Below are positions 44,901 to 54,135 of a stretch of 64,000 nt of DNA, one piece after another (position 1 is the first letter of the stretch; each line of letters opens with the position of its first letter). The stretch comes from Winogradskyella epiphytica (GTDB lineage Bacteria > Bacteroidota > Bacteroidia > Flavobacteriales > Flavobacteriaceae). The DNA is taken from contig NZ_QJTD01000002.1 in the NCBI RefSeq assembly GCF_003217215.1, positions 260,654-324,653 of the forward strand, in the 5' to 3' direction. A program made the position numbers and the translations under genes. The notes below the pieces were generated by a model. It made no database searches, had not been told where the DNA came from, and worked only from the letters and a program-made list of their open reading frames with translations.

Positions 44901-47174
44901 TGTACTCCATTCGTAATTATCACCACCACTAACACTTAATGTAGTCGATTCACCATCTACAATTACCTGATCTTCAGAAATAGTAATATTTGGTGATTCA
45001 TTAACATAAACAGTAACTTGATCTGCACTAGAACAATTGTTAGAACTAACTTCAACACTATAAGTTGTCTCAACATTAGGACTTACCTCAATTGAAGCGG
45101 TTGTCTCTCCCGTGTTCCATAAATAAGAGTCACCCCCTGAAGCTGTAAGAATGATTGATTCACCTAGACAAATAGATTGATCTGCACCTGCAGCAGCTAC
45201 GGGTAAAGAATTAACCGTTATGGTAACTTCAGCATCTTCAGACTGACCAAAGACATCTGAAACGGTAACTATATAAGTCGTAGTTGTATCAGGTGTTACC
45301 TCAATAGTTTCAGTAGTTTCGCCTGTACTCCAAACATAACCTGTCCCTCCACTTGCAGTAAGAGTAGCGCTTTCGCCTTGACAGATTTGTTGGTCAGTAC
45401 CTGCGCTCGCTTGGAGCGCTTCAGGAAAAACTGTTATTTGAGAGGTATCTGTAAATCCACCATCGGCACTCGTAAAAGTAATTGTCACCTCACCAGGTCC
45501 AATTGCTGTTACTAATCCATTTGAATCTACGGTTGCTATAGTATTGTCACTAGTACTCCACACACCATTTTGGTTTGTCGCATTTGCTGGAGTAAAAGTA
45601 GCTGTTAATTGAATTGTTTCAGTTGGTTGCAGTTCTGCACTGTCCGGAGTTACTTCTATGCTTTCGACAGAAACTACCTCGTTACTAGTATTAGCATAAT
45701 CCACTTGATTTAAATACTCTTCTAGCCAGGTATATCCGCTAGGTGCAATATCATTATGATCTTGACCTTCTGGTACGTTTGCTTGAAACCAAATTTCTGG
45801 GATATGTGGGTTTGAGACGTAAAAATTGTCTGGTCTTGATTCGCTAGGCATTGTGTTTACTAAATTTTCTGCTAATGCCTCATAACTACTTTGTGGTACA
45901 TAGTCCTGCTCGATATCATTAATAGCCTTTTCGATTAACTGAGCATCTAAATTATCTCTAAAATATTGAACATTTCCATTATTATCAATATATTCACTAG
46001 CTCCTACTTTTGGAAATAGTTCAGTTTTTAACTGAGAGCTAGACAAAATTGGAACTTCTCGTCCTATTATAGGTAATCTGTTATTTACAAACCATTCAGG
46101 TTTTACTGGGTCAGGACTAACGGTTGAGTTAGGAAATTGGTACCATGCTTTTTCTGGGTTAGCAGGATAACCAGTTGGTTTAGCATCTTCATCTATATAG
46201 TTGTCTTCATCCCATATTTTGGGGTTCATAGATGAATTAGTTGTAATTCCTATAAAAGCTTTATCGGTTCTATCTGAAAGTCTAGTAGCCTTACCACCTT
46301 GGTAATAATTTCCAATCATGTTTATCTCAGAGTCCCATCCGTTAACTCTAGTTGTCCTAGTAGACCAATTGTATATAAAATTATTTATAATGTCCATCGT
46401 TACCTCACCGCCAGAATTGGGGGTTCGATACCTAACATCACTAAAAACATTTCGCAAAACTGAAATATCGGAGATCTCCTGCACTCCTTGTCTACCGCAT
46501 AATATCCCTCGATCACTATCACCGAATAAATTATTTTGAAAAGTTGACACTCCAACTTCTCCATTAGACGTCGGACTCCCTCCTCCAGTATTCATTCCTT
46601 TTGAATAAGCAAATGAACACCTATCAACAATAAAATTTATAGAGTATCCATTGGATAACTGTGTTTGGTTTGATCTCTCTCCATTAACTTGATTCTTGTA
46701 CCCATTTCTAAAACGAATACCTCGATAAATATAATTTTCAACATCTCTATGAACGATTGGGTAACCGATAATTGTTATACCTCCGTATGGAGCTGAAAAA
46801 CCATTAACTGTAAAATTCCCAGCACCGGAACCTCCACTAGCAGGTCCTATTATTTGAATTTTAGATTGTAATTGAATAACTCCAGATACATCGAAAACAA
46901 TATATCTATTTTCTGAGTATGCTGTTAATGCTTCTCTAAGACTGCCTGGTCCGCTGTCATTCAAATTCGTTACATGAATAACCGTGCCACCCCGACCACC
47001 TGTAATATGTGCAGCGGCTCCATAAGCAGAAGGGAATGCCAATTGTTGTGCTGATACGATTTGATTTAAGAATAAAAATATGAAGAGCATAAATAGGGTA
47101 ACTCTCCATTGAATAGGTTTAATTAAGTAAGTCATAAGGAAATAAAAGTTTATTAGTAATTTGGGGACATGCAT
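41913..47174 (-). CDS. Giant T9SS-exported pectate-lyase-like protein with 15 repeat modules
   Basis: 1753 residues. The signal peptide ends near residue 42 (NQIVSA); an alternative ATG at 47135 (MTYLIKPIQW) may be the true start. The lyase part (~45-480) opens with AFPSAYGAAAHITGGRGG and the PGSLREAL segment typical of family PL1 pectate lyases in Bacteroidota. A Big_2-type Ig domain follows (~505-590). Then come 15 modules of ~70 residues in two alternating types: A with AGxDxxIC-GES and B with SP-x-ITISED, all sharing YxWSTGETTxxIxVSP-x-TTTYxV. The final ~80 residues are a T9SS sorting domain (DIYPNPASNIV ... GVYFVKI). It should be displayed on the cell surface; catalytic residues were not verified. 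Confidence 0.85.
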   Translation of the reverse strand: MHVPKLLINFYFLMTYLIKPIQWRVTLFMLFIFLFLNQIVSAQQLAFPSAYGAAAHITGGRGGTVIHVTNLNDSGPGSLREALTAYSENRYIVFDVSGVIQLQSKIQIIGPASGGSGAGNFTVNGFSAPYGGITIIGYPIVHRDVENYIYRGIRFRNGYKNQVNGERSNQTQLSNGYSINFIVDRCSFAYSKGMNTGGGSPTSNGEVGVSTFQNNLFGDSDRGILCGRQGVQEISDISVLRNVFSDVRYRTPNSGGEVTMDIINNFIYNWSTRTTRVNGWDSEINMIGNYYQGGKATRLSDRTDKAFIGITTNSSMNPKIWDEDNYIDEDAKPTGYPANPEKAWYQFPNSTVSPDPVKPEWFVNNRLPIIGREVPILSSSQLKTELFPKVGASEYIDNNGNVQYFRDNLDAQLIEKAINDIEQDYVPQSSYEALAENLVNTMPSESRPDNFYVSNPHIPEIWFQANVPEGQDHNDIAPSGYTWLEEYLNQVDYANTSNEVVSVESIEVTPDSAELQPTETIQLTATFTPANATNQNGVWSTSDNTIATVDSNGLVTAIGPGEVTITFTSADGGFTDTSQITVFPEALQASAGTDQQICQGESATLTASGGTGYVWSTGETTETIEVTPDTTTTYIVTVSDVFGQSEDAEVTITVNSLPVAAAGADQSICLGESIILTASGGDSYLWNTGETTASIEVSPNVETTYSVEVSSNNCSSADQVTVYVNESPNITISEDQVIVDGESTTLSVSGGDNYEWSTGETSETITVSPNVTTIYSVSSTNVNGCVTNESVTVTVVPGVTANAGEDATICSGESYTLTATGGTTYVWDTEDSGFELVVSPTITTTYTVTVEDEYGNSDSDSVTVFVNESPNITVSEDVYVIQGNSVSLSANGGVSYSWSSGETTAEISVSPAETTTYVVTGFSENGCQSTAEVTVIVVDELVANAGQDVSVCVGESAILTASGGTGYVWNTGETTASIEVTPEVTTTYTVTVTDDYGNSDSDEVTVTVDSPPTAYAGEDQIVCEGESVILIAEGGDSYLWSTGATTASISVSPSEDTIYSVEVFSNSCSDTDDVTVYVTQSSNLTISEDLAIVTGNSTLLEVSGAESYLWSTGETSNSIEVSPSETTTYSVIGYTTNGCESSAEVTVTVIPQLLANAGEDVSICNGETVTLNASGGVNYSWNTGDTGASLTVTPTETTTYMVTATDDYGNSDSDSVTVTVNESPSLTLSDNVTITEGESTNLIANGAATYLWSTGETSNTIEVSPTETTTYSVTGSSEFGCESSAEVTVTVVPQLLANAGEDVSICNGHTVTLNASGGVNYSWNTGDTGSSLIVTPTETTTYTVTVTDDYGNSDSDSVTVTVNESPSLTLSDNVTITEGESTNLIANGAATYLWSTGETSNTIEVSPTETTTYSVTGTSAFGCESTVEVTVSVSSLFQASAGPDQHVCDNLENEVVLTASEGDSYLWSTGKTTQSIVVSPLSTTTYTVTVSQGDQSDSADVIVYVDPSPSITIANGEEIEILNGDFVTLSVSGANTYEWNNGATQPNIAVSPSVTTIYSVKGFIGNCYDEKQVKVKVLQPVVADAGSDVQICLNETTALTATGGDEYVWSTGETTATIHVSPTETTEYTVTVFNSLDFDEDSVVVEVDSNCTDQVINPNDPYNPNDERVEFTMDIYPNPASNIVNIKLSGTQNESQVLIYDVTGKLIIENRISNESLNISTTTQMDISSLQAGVYFVKIIDQGRDITKKLIVE
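42901..43740 (-). repeat. 426-bp in-frame tandem duplication within the lyase gene
   Basis: The block beginning CTTTCACATCCAAA at 42901 repeats from 43327, an offset of 426 bp (142 codons, one A plus one B module). The two copies are nearly identical with only scattered substitutions over ~410 bp, while other module pairs are far more diverged. This indicates a recent duplication or gene-conversion event. Confidence 0.85.
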
Positions 47175-47700
47175 TTAAGCACAGATGCTAATTTAAAAAA
47201 GTATACGCTAATTTAAAGACAAGAGGCGATAAATTTCGATGTAACGCATTGATTTGTAAGAATTTCCAATCTATTTATGAGTTTTAATGTATTCATTTTT
47301 CATGTAGTTAATTAGTTTATAAAAAAAAGCCGATTAAATGCATATTAATCTGTTCTAAGTACGTAATACGTCTAGATTTAGACTTTTAAACTAACAGATT
47401 TAACCTTTTGCCGTAATTTACTACATAGCTAATTCTGAATTAGACTTCTTTATAAATTCATAATCAACATTTTAGAGATCCCAATGCAGTTTGTCGATAC
47501 TTTTAGAATTATATATAATTAGAGTGGATTTCATCGCAAAAAACCTTTACTTGTCATAAATATTATGTTTTCTATAAAAAATAATCCTGTTTTGTAAAGG
47601 ACAACTCTTATTCTATAGACTATAGTGAAAACCATAATCAAAATATTGTGGTTATTGTTCTAATTATAAGTATTTTAATAAATTATTCTAAATCAATTAA
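47175..47700. other. 526-bp gene-free region before the glycosyltransferase operon
   Basis: Separates the divergent lyase and operon starts. I see no open frame, no JUMPstart-like element and no full TAnnTTTG box at a good position on either strand. A weak inverted repeat (AACCATAAT ... ATTGTGGTT, 47629-47652) lies ~50 bp before the operon start. The region must carry the control signals for both units, which I could not identify. Confidence 0.5.
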
Positions 47701-48690
47701 ATGGACATTCTAATATCTGTTATAGTTCCTGTATACAATGTGGAGCAATACCTAGAAAGATGTATACAGTCTATCATTAATCAAACTTATGACCATCTAG
47801 AAATTTTACTAGTAAATGATGGCTCTACAGATCGTAGTGGTGCTATTTGTGACAATTTTGAACAGAAGGATAAGAGAATTAAAGTTTTTCATATAGAGAA
47901 TGGAGGTTCAAGTATTGCAAGAAATCATGGTTTGAGAGAGAGTAAAGGCGACTATATTGGCTTTGTTGATAGTGATGATTGGATTCGCCCAGAAATGTAT
48001 GAAGAACTACTTAATTTTGCCATCACAAATAACCTAAAGGTTGTTGAAATAGGTTCTAAAAATATGCATCTAGCAGACAGTCAAAACCTAAATGATACAT
48101 CTGTTAATGCCACTATTGAAGATAAGGCAACCGCCTTAAAAAGAATAATTAAACATAAACGATTCGCTGTTTGGAGACGCTTATATCATCATTCAATAGT
48201 TAAGGATCGCTTTTTTATAGAAGGAATTCTTCATCAGGACGTCTATTATACATTAGATATAATTAATGAGATTCCGCAGTTAGGATACATTGAAAATGCA
48301 TATTATATATATAATGTACAAAACCCTAAGAGTGTTATAAGAAGCAATTATTCTTTAATTAAGTTAAAATCTATACGTGCAGCTAGTTATGTTGTAGAGC
48401 ATACACAACAGTATTCTAAAGAAATACAAGATATAGCGAAACACTATTTATTTGATTTTTTATCCTATCATTACGATGCTTTGTATCTTAACTCTTATCT
48501 TGATAAAGAAGGTAAATATCGTAGAAATATTCGCGAAACTATAAAACAAAATTATAGTCATAAAAATTTTCATTTTTACGGGTATGCAATTATACTATTA
48601 CCCCCATTATTTTACAAATTATTCTTAATCACTAATAAAAACAGAATAAAAATCCAATCTAAAATCTATCAAATAATTAAAAATGTCTAG
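47701..48690 (+). CDS. Family 2 glycosyltransferase
   Basis: 329 residues. GT-A fold start ISVIVPVYNVEQYLERCIQS (6-25), VNDGSTDRSG, then the metal-binding GFVDSDDWI. The remaining C-terminal half is family-typical. It adds a sugar from a nucleotide donor to the growing repeat unit at the cytoplasmic face; specificity is unknown. First gene of the long operon; it overlaps the flippase gene by 8 nt. Confidence 0.9.
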   Translation: MDILISVIVPVYNVEQYLERCIQSIINQTYDHLEILLVNDGSTDRSGAICDNFEQKDKRIKVFHIENGGSSIARNHGLRESKGDYIGFVDSDDWIRPEMYEELLNFAITNNLKVVEIGSKNMHLADSQNLNDTSVNATIEDKATALKRIIKHKRFAVWRRLYHHSIVKDRFFIEGILHQDVYYTLDIINEIPQLGYIENAYYIYNVQNPKSVIRSNYSLIKLKSIRAASYVVEHTQQYSKEIQDIAKHYLFDFLSYHYDALYLNSYLDKEGKYRRNIRETIKQNYSHKNFHFYGYAIILLPPLFYKLFLITNKNRIKIQSKIYQIIKNV

Positions 48691-50215
48691 AGTTAATCAT
48701 GCTATAAAAAACATGAAGTTTAGCATGTTTTTTTATCTAATATTTTTAGTCTTACAATTTGTTTCTCGAAAATTATTCTTAGATAATTTAGGTGATGAGT
48801 TTATGGGGCTGTCTAGTACACTCCGCAGTTTTCTTAGTTTCCTAAATCTAGCTGAATTAGGCATTGGAGCTGCCGTTGGTTTTAGTTTATATAAGCCTAT
48901 ATTTAATAAGGAGTATGAGCGAATTAATGAATTAATCAGCTTATTTGGACATTTATATAAAAAAATAGGTTCATTCATCTTAATGGCGGGTCTTATCTTA
49001 TCTGCATTTTTTCCTGTCATTTTCGATGACCTTAACGCATCATTATCTATAGTTTACTACACCTACTACACCTTCCTTTTAGGAATGTGTTTAAACTTTT
49101 TTTTTAATTATCATATTTTATTGCTTCAAGCCGATCAGAAAGATTATGTGATCACTTCAAGTTCGCAGTCTATAAACTTACTTAAAATTATCGTACAATG
49201 TGTTATAGTATATTATTTTGAAAGTATATACGGCTGGATTACTTTGGAATTACTGTATTATATTATAAACAGTTATATCCTTAGAAAAAAGGTTAAAGAA
49301 TTTTATCCCTGGTTACATATTAATCAAAAAACCACCAATTCTATTTTAAAGAGCAATCCTGAAATCATTAAAAAAGTAAAACAAATCTCTTTCCATAAAT
49401 TGGGTGCTTTTGTTACCGGCGGTACAGACAAAATATTAATTTTCTCCTTTATAAGTATTGAAAGTGTTGCCTTTTTTGCTAACTACGAAATGTTATTCAG
49501 TCGATTATTACAATTTGTAAATACAGCTTTTGCTGGTACGGCGGCAGGCATTGGTAATTTAGTTGCAGAAAACAATAAGGATAACATAAATAAAGTATTT
49601 TGGGAAATGATGTCACTTCGATTTTATATAGGTGGAATTGCAATTATTGTATTGTATTTTGTTACTGAACCATTTATAATCGTTTGGCTCGGTGAAAAGT
49701 ATATTTTAAATAATTACGTCTTATCCTTATTTTTAACAAATATGTTTATTATGCAAATTAGAATTCCAGTCGATCATTTCAAGGATGCCTATGGTTTGTA
49801 TCAAGATGTTTGGGCACCCGTAATCCAAAGTTTAATAAATCTCGGATCTTCAATAATTCTATTGCAATACTTTGACTTAGCAGGTATTTTAATGGGGACA
49901 ACAATTGCTTTTTCAATTGTAATTTTGATGTGGCGCCCTTACTTCCTCTATAAACATGGTTTTAAGGTAACTGTATGGCGTTATTGGAAAGGTTTTTTTA
50001 TATTAATACTATCATTTGTTGTACCTTTTTATCTATGTTTTCTGCTGCAGAAGCATATAACACTCACTAACAATAACTTATGGGGTTTAATTGTATATGC
50101 ACTAAAAATTACAAGTTTAGCATTTGCAATTTATACACCATTTATTTACGCCTTAAACTCAGGTTTTAGACATGTTACAAAACGATTGTTAAGTCTTATA
50201 AAAATGAAAAAATGA
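48683..50215 (+). CDS. Wzx-type oligosaccharide flippase
   Basis: 510 residues, about 12 membrane helices throughout, with the MATE/polysaccharide-transport layout: N-terminal MKFSMFFYLIFLVLQF, LSSTLRSFLSFLNLAELGIG, and a C-terminal segment with basic loops. It should flip undecaprenyl-linked repeat units to the periplasm. Overlaps its neighbours by 8 nt upstream and 4 nt downstream. Confidence 0.85.
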   Translation: MSRVNHAIKNMKFSMFFYLIFLVLQFVSRKLFLDNLGDEFMGLSSTLRSFLSFLNLAELGIGAAVGFSLYKPIFNKEYERINELISLFGHLYKKIGSFILMAGLILSAFFPVIFDDLNASLSIVYYTYYTFLLGMCLNFFFNYHILLLQADQKDYVITSSSQSINLLKIIVQCVIVYYFESIYGWITLELLYYIINSYILRKKVKEFYPWLHINQKTTNSILKSNPEIIKKVKQISFHKLGAFVTGGTDKILIFSFISIESVAFFANYEMLFSRLLQFVNTAFAGTAAGIGNLVAENNKDNINKVFWEMMSLRFYIGGIAIIVLYFVTEPFIIVWLGEKYILNNYVLSLFLTNMFIMQIRIPVDHFKDAYGLYQDVWAPVIQSLINLGSSIILLQYFDLAGILMGTTIAFSIVILMWRPYFLYKHGFKVTVWRYWKGFFILILSFVVPFYLCFLLQKHITLTNNNLWGLIVYALKITSLAFAIYTPFIYALNSGFRHVTKRLLSLIKMKK

Positions 50216-51306
50216 AATTAGATTTTGTTATATCGTCATTAGGTGGTGGAGGTGCTGAACGGGTTCTTGCATTAATGGTGAATAGTTTAGCTAAAGATAA
50301 AAAATATCAAATAAGAGTCATTACTTTTTTTGACCGAGAAGGAGAGTACCAACTCAACCCTCGAGTAAAAAGAGTAAAACTAAAACCTAGCAGTGTTATA
50401 CCAAGTCATACGCTGAGAAGTATTATTGGTTTAAGTCGATATTATAAAACAAAGTCTAATAGACCCGATATAATCATATCATTTGTCACTCTCACTAACC
50501 TAATAACCATAGTAGTAGCTAAAATGTTTAAAATAAAAATTATTGCTCAAGAGCATAATTCATATTTGAGATTTATGGAAGGTCGAGAACGAATTACAAA
50601 TTTCACAAAAAAACATATTTATAAACGAGCGGATGTCTTAACTGTTCTAACCTCTTTCGATATAGAATTTTATAAAAATTATGGGGTAAATGTAAAGGTT
50701 CTACCCAATCCTTGTAGTTTTCATGCTATTAGTGTTAATAATCATGAAAGGGAAAAAACAATATTAGCCGCAGGAAATTTGAATCGGTATCATCATAAAG
50801 GCTTCGATAATTTAATTAAATTAATTGCACCCGTATTACTAGCATATCCTAATTGGCGATTAAAAATTGCAGGTTCTGGAAATGAAGGTTTACAATATTT
50901 AAAAATCCTAGCTCAGGAAAATAAGATTTTAGATAGGGTTATTTTCACCGGTTTTATAGATAACATTGCAGAGGTTATGTATAAATCCTCGATTTTTATT
51001 TTAGCATCACGATATGAAGGTTTACCTATGGTACTGCTTGAGGCTATGTCTCAAGGTATGGCATGCATATCTTTTGATTGTAAAACTGGGCCATCGGATA
51101 TAATTGATAATGATATAAATGGCTTACTTATAGAGGATCAGAATATGCTAGAAATGCGAAAAGGTTTAGACAAACTTATAAATGATAATGAATTAAGGAA
51201 AAAGCTTTCTGATAACGGCATTAAATCCCTTAATAAATATCAAATTTCAGCAATTACAGAAAGATATGACGCCATGTTTACTGAACTTAACCGACACCAT
51301 GAATAA
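50212..51306 (+). CDS. Family 4 glycosyltransferase
   Basis: 364 residues. GT-B fold: N-terminal GGGGAERVL (10-18), and the C-terminal donor-binding segment SRYEGLPMVLLEAMSQGMA with the E-x7-E motif. It starts in the ATGA overlap with the flippase. It retains stereochemistry at the transferred sugar in known members; the sugar is unknown. Confidence 0.9.
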   Translation: MKLDFVISSLGGGGAERVLALMVNSLAKDKKYQIRVITFFDREGEYQLNPRVKRVKLKPSSVIPSHTLRSIIGLSRYYKTKSNRPDIIISFVTLTNLITIVVAKMFKIKIIAQEHNSYLRFMEGRERITNFTKKHIYKRADVLTVLTSFDIEFYKNYGVNVKVLPNPCSFHAISVNNHEREKTILAAGNLNRYHHKGFDNLIKLIAPVLLAYPNWRLKIAGSGNEGLQYLKILAQENKILDRVIFTGFIDNIAEVMYKSSIFILASRYEGLPMVLLEAMSQGMACISFDCKTGPSDIIDNDINGLLIEDQNMLEMRKGLDKLINDNELRKKLSDNGIKSLNKYQISAITERYDAMFTELNRHHE

Positions 51307-52513
51307 AATAATTGTATTTATTTGTTTTTACTTTCCTTTATTTAGTAGTTGCCTCCAGCTCCAAGGAATTGTATCCAAGTTTATTTCTCCAAATATAGCG
51401 CAACTGTTTGCGTATGGCAATCTTACACTGATTATTATAGGTGTAGTACTATTTAAGGATAAAGTAGAAACTTTGTCTAAAACTAATAAACTTTGGTTTG
51501 TCTTTTATTTTATGTACTATTCTTTTGCGATTTTGGCCACCGGGATTAATGGTGTTAGATCTTCTATAATTGCCACATTAGTGCCCCTCATTTATTTCAT
51601 CGGCTTTTTTTTCCTTCTAAGCAACAAAGAACAATTTCGACTATTCTTTAAAGTTATAACAGTGAGTTTTGTGATTTCCTCTTTTCTCACCATAATTTTA
51701 TTCAAAATAAATTTCAGTTTAGGTGGCTCAGGTCAATTTGCAACTTTTGATTTAGATCGAGCTGGAGGTGTCTATGGTGACGCTAACAATGCAGCTTTAG
51801 CTAATATTATTGCTTTTATATTATTTCATAAACTCTACTATCCATCAAAACCAATATATAGATTAATTAAAATGTTAATCCTTGCTATAATTTTTTATAG
51901 CTTATTCTTAACCTTTTCCACAACTGGTTTGTTTGTATTTACCATTATATTGTTTCTTACAAACTACAAGTTTTTTACGGGAATTAGACTTATTTTATTT
52001 GGAGTCGTAATTGTTTTATTTTATATGGGGGTATTCGCATTAAAATCCCAAACTAAAGACTTAAATTTATCAGACGCCCAAATTTATAAAATTGACAATA
52101 TTATAAATGTATTAACCTTAAACTTGGACAAAGTAGACAGCTCCGGAAGAGATGATTTATTGATAAATGTTTTATATTACCTCTATGAAAGTCCATTCAT
52201 TGGGAATGGTGTAGATTTCGCAGTTTCCATGAAAGGACATAATACCTATGTTGGAATCTGGGTTGATGCTGGTGTTTTTACTTTCCTGTTTTTTGTATTT
52301 ATGCTTTGTTATTATCTCGCTAAAACTTTTACTTTAAATATGCAAATTCGCTATTTTGCTCTGTCGCTTTTAATAGCCTTGTACATTTTTATGATTAGTT
52401 TACAGACGGTTATAAACCAACCTTATTTAGTAGTATTATTCATATTTGTTGGTTACATTATAGATTATAGAAAATCAAATGATGGGCAGTTAGATTTTTT
52501 ATATCGTAAATAA
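51299..52513 (+). CDS. Wzy/WaaL-like polysaccharide polymerase
   Basis: About 404 residues from the ATG at 51299 (MNKIIVFICFYFPLFSS); an upstream in-frame ATG at 51266 lies in the preceding gene and would add a non-membrane stretch. It overlaps the previous gene by 8 nt. About ten membrane helices, with a large periplasmic loop holding RAGGVYGDANNAALAN and later SGRDDLLINVLYYLYESP. That is the O-antigen polymerase/ligase pattern: the polymerase joins repeat units in the periplasm. Wzy versus ligase cannot be told from sequence alone. Confidence 0.75.
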   Translation: MNKIIVFICFYFPLFSSCLQLQGIVSKFISPNIAQLFAYGNLTLIIIGVVLFKDKVETLSKTNKLWFVFYFMYYSFAILATGINGVRSSIIATLVPLIYFIGFFFLLSNKEQFRLFFKVITVSFVISSFLTIILFKINFSLGGSGQFATFDLDRAGGVYGDANNAALANIIAFILFHKLYYPSKPIYRLIKMLILAIIFYSLFLTFSTTGLFVFTIILFLTNYKFFTGIRLILFGVVIVLFYMGVFALKSQTKDLNLSDAQIYKIDNIINVLTLNLDKVDSSGRDDLLINVLYYLYESPFIGNGVDFAVSMKGHNTYVGIWVDAGVFTFLFFVFMLCYYLAKTFTLNMQIRYFALSLLIALYIFMISLQTVINQPYLVVLFIFVGYIIDYRKSNDGQLDFLYRK

Positions 52514-52700
52514 ATTTTGAGATATAAGAAATAGTCAAAACCTACGATAGCATTATAAACCGATGGTTATACTAATTTCATGACAGTTAAAGTAAATTAT
52601 TAACTATTCATAGAGTAATTTTGATTATTAGATAATTATATAACATATTTACTATTCTAAATACCTCTTGGGCAATACCTCAATCGAACTATGCACCAAT

Positions 52701-54134
52701 ATGTTTTTTAACTCAATAGAATTCTTTATTTTTTTGCCTATCGTATTCAGTCTATACTGGCTCATCGGTGCAAAAAATATAAAATCCCAAAACTTTCTTA
52801 TTGTTTTAGCTAGTTATGTTTTCTATGGATGGTGGGATTGGAGGTTTCTTTCCCTAATACTATTTAGCTCAATTGTTGATTATTCTATCGGTTTGGCATT
52901 AGACAAGCAGAATAAGTCATCTTATAGAAAAACACTATTATGGATTAGTATAAGCGTAAATCTTGGGTTTCTAGGTTTTTTCAAATATTACAACTTCTTT
53001 ATTGATAGCTTAAGAGATTCTTTTACATTTTTTGGAGCGGATTTAAACATCTCGACATTAAATATAATTCTACCGGTAGGCATTAGTTTTTATACCTTTC
53101 AAACATTAAGCTATACCATTGATGTTTTCAATAAAAAATTGAAACCCACTAAAGATATTGTGGGATTCATGGCGTTTGTAAGTTTCTTTCCACAACTAGT
53201 TGCTGGTCCTATTGAGCGCGCGACAAATTTACTGCCACAATTTTCGATTGAACGTAAATTTGTTTACCGTGACGCTGTTAACGGTCTTCGACAGATCCTT
53301 TGGGGTCTTTTTAAGAAAATTGTTATTGCTGATAACTGTGCTAAATATGCCAATTTGATATTTAATAATCATACGGATTATAATGGCAGTACCCTCCTAT
53401 TAGGTGCGTTTTTCTTTGCCTTCCAAATCTATGGTGATTTTTCAGGCTATTCTGATATTGCTATTGGAATTTCAAGATTATTTGGCTTTAATTTAAAGAG
53501 AAATTTTGCGTATCCTTATTTTTCTCGAGACATTGCTGAATTCTGGAGACGCTGGCATATCTCCCTATCAACTTGGTTTAGAGATTACCTATACATTCCA
53601 TTAGGAGGAAGCAAAGGCGGCCTTAAAATGAAAATAAGAAATACTTTTATCATATTCATTGTAAGTGGTTTATGGCATGGTGCTAATTGGACTTTTATCA
53701 TATGGGGAGCCTTAAATGCCTTTTATTTTTTACCTCTTTTATTGACAAATAGAAATAGAGTGAATACCGATTTGATTGCTCAAGGAAATTATTTTCCAAG
53801 CCTTAAGGAAGCAAGTCAAATGTTCTTAACATTTTTGTTGACAACCATAGCTTGGGTTTTTTTTAGAGCTGACTCTGTCGGTCATGCTATTTCCTATTTA
53901 CAGCATATATTTTCTTCCTCATTATTCTTTAAATTTGAAATATTTCCTAGCACCATTCTAATACTGGTGATGTTCTTTTTAATTACTGAGTGGTTGGGAA
54001 GAAGCGGAAACTATGCACTAGAAAAAATTGACTTTTTGTTTAAACCTCTACGTTGGGCCTTTTATATCTTGTTAATTATACTAATGTTCAGTTTTACCGG
54101 AGAAGAGCAACAATTTATATATTTTCAGTTTTAA
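52701..54134 (+). CDS. MBOAT O-acyltransferase (AlgI-like)
   Basis: About 477 residues from the ATG at 52701 (MFFNSIEFFIFLPIVF); a TTG 33 nt upstream is possible but less likely. Multi-spanning MBOAT family protein: the VAGPIERATNLLPQF and RRWHISLSTWFRDYLYIPLG blocks, and the invariant His 326 in SGLWHGANW. It moves acyl (probably acetyl) groups across the membrane for polysaccharide O-acetylation. The following SGNH gene begins 1 nt after its stop, an AlgI/AlgJ-like pairing. Confidence 0.92.
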   Translation: MFFNSIEFFIFLPIVFSLYWLIGAKNIKSQNFLIVLASYVFYGWWDWRFLSLILFSSIVDYSIGLALDKQNKSSYRKTLLWISISVNLGFLGFFKYYNFFIDSLRDSFTFFGADLNISTLNIILPVGISFYTFQTLSYTIDVFNKKLKPTKDIVGFMAFVSFFPQLVAGPIERATNLLPQFSIERKFVYRDAVNGLRQILWGLFKKIVIADNCAKYANLIFNNHTDYNGSTLLLGAFFFAFQIYGDFSGYSDIAIGISRLFGFNLKRNFAYPYFSRDIAEFWRRWHISLSTWFRDYLYIPLGGSKGGLKMKIRNTFIIFIVSGLWHGANWTFIIWGALNAFYFLPLLLTNRNRVNTDLIAQGNYFPSLKEASQMFLTFLLTTIAWVFFRADSVGHAISYLQHIFSSSLFFKFEIFPSTILILVMFFLITEWLGRSGNYALEKIDFLFKPLRWAFYILLIILMFSFTGEEQQFIYFQF

Positions 54135-54135
54135 T

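Noticed and set aside
47629..47652. Inverted repeat as a terminator
   Set aside because: The stem has a mismatch and no T-tract, and it lies upstream of an operon, so it is at most an operator-like site.
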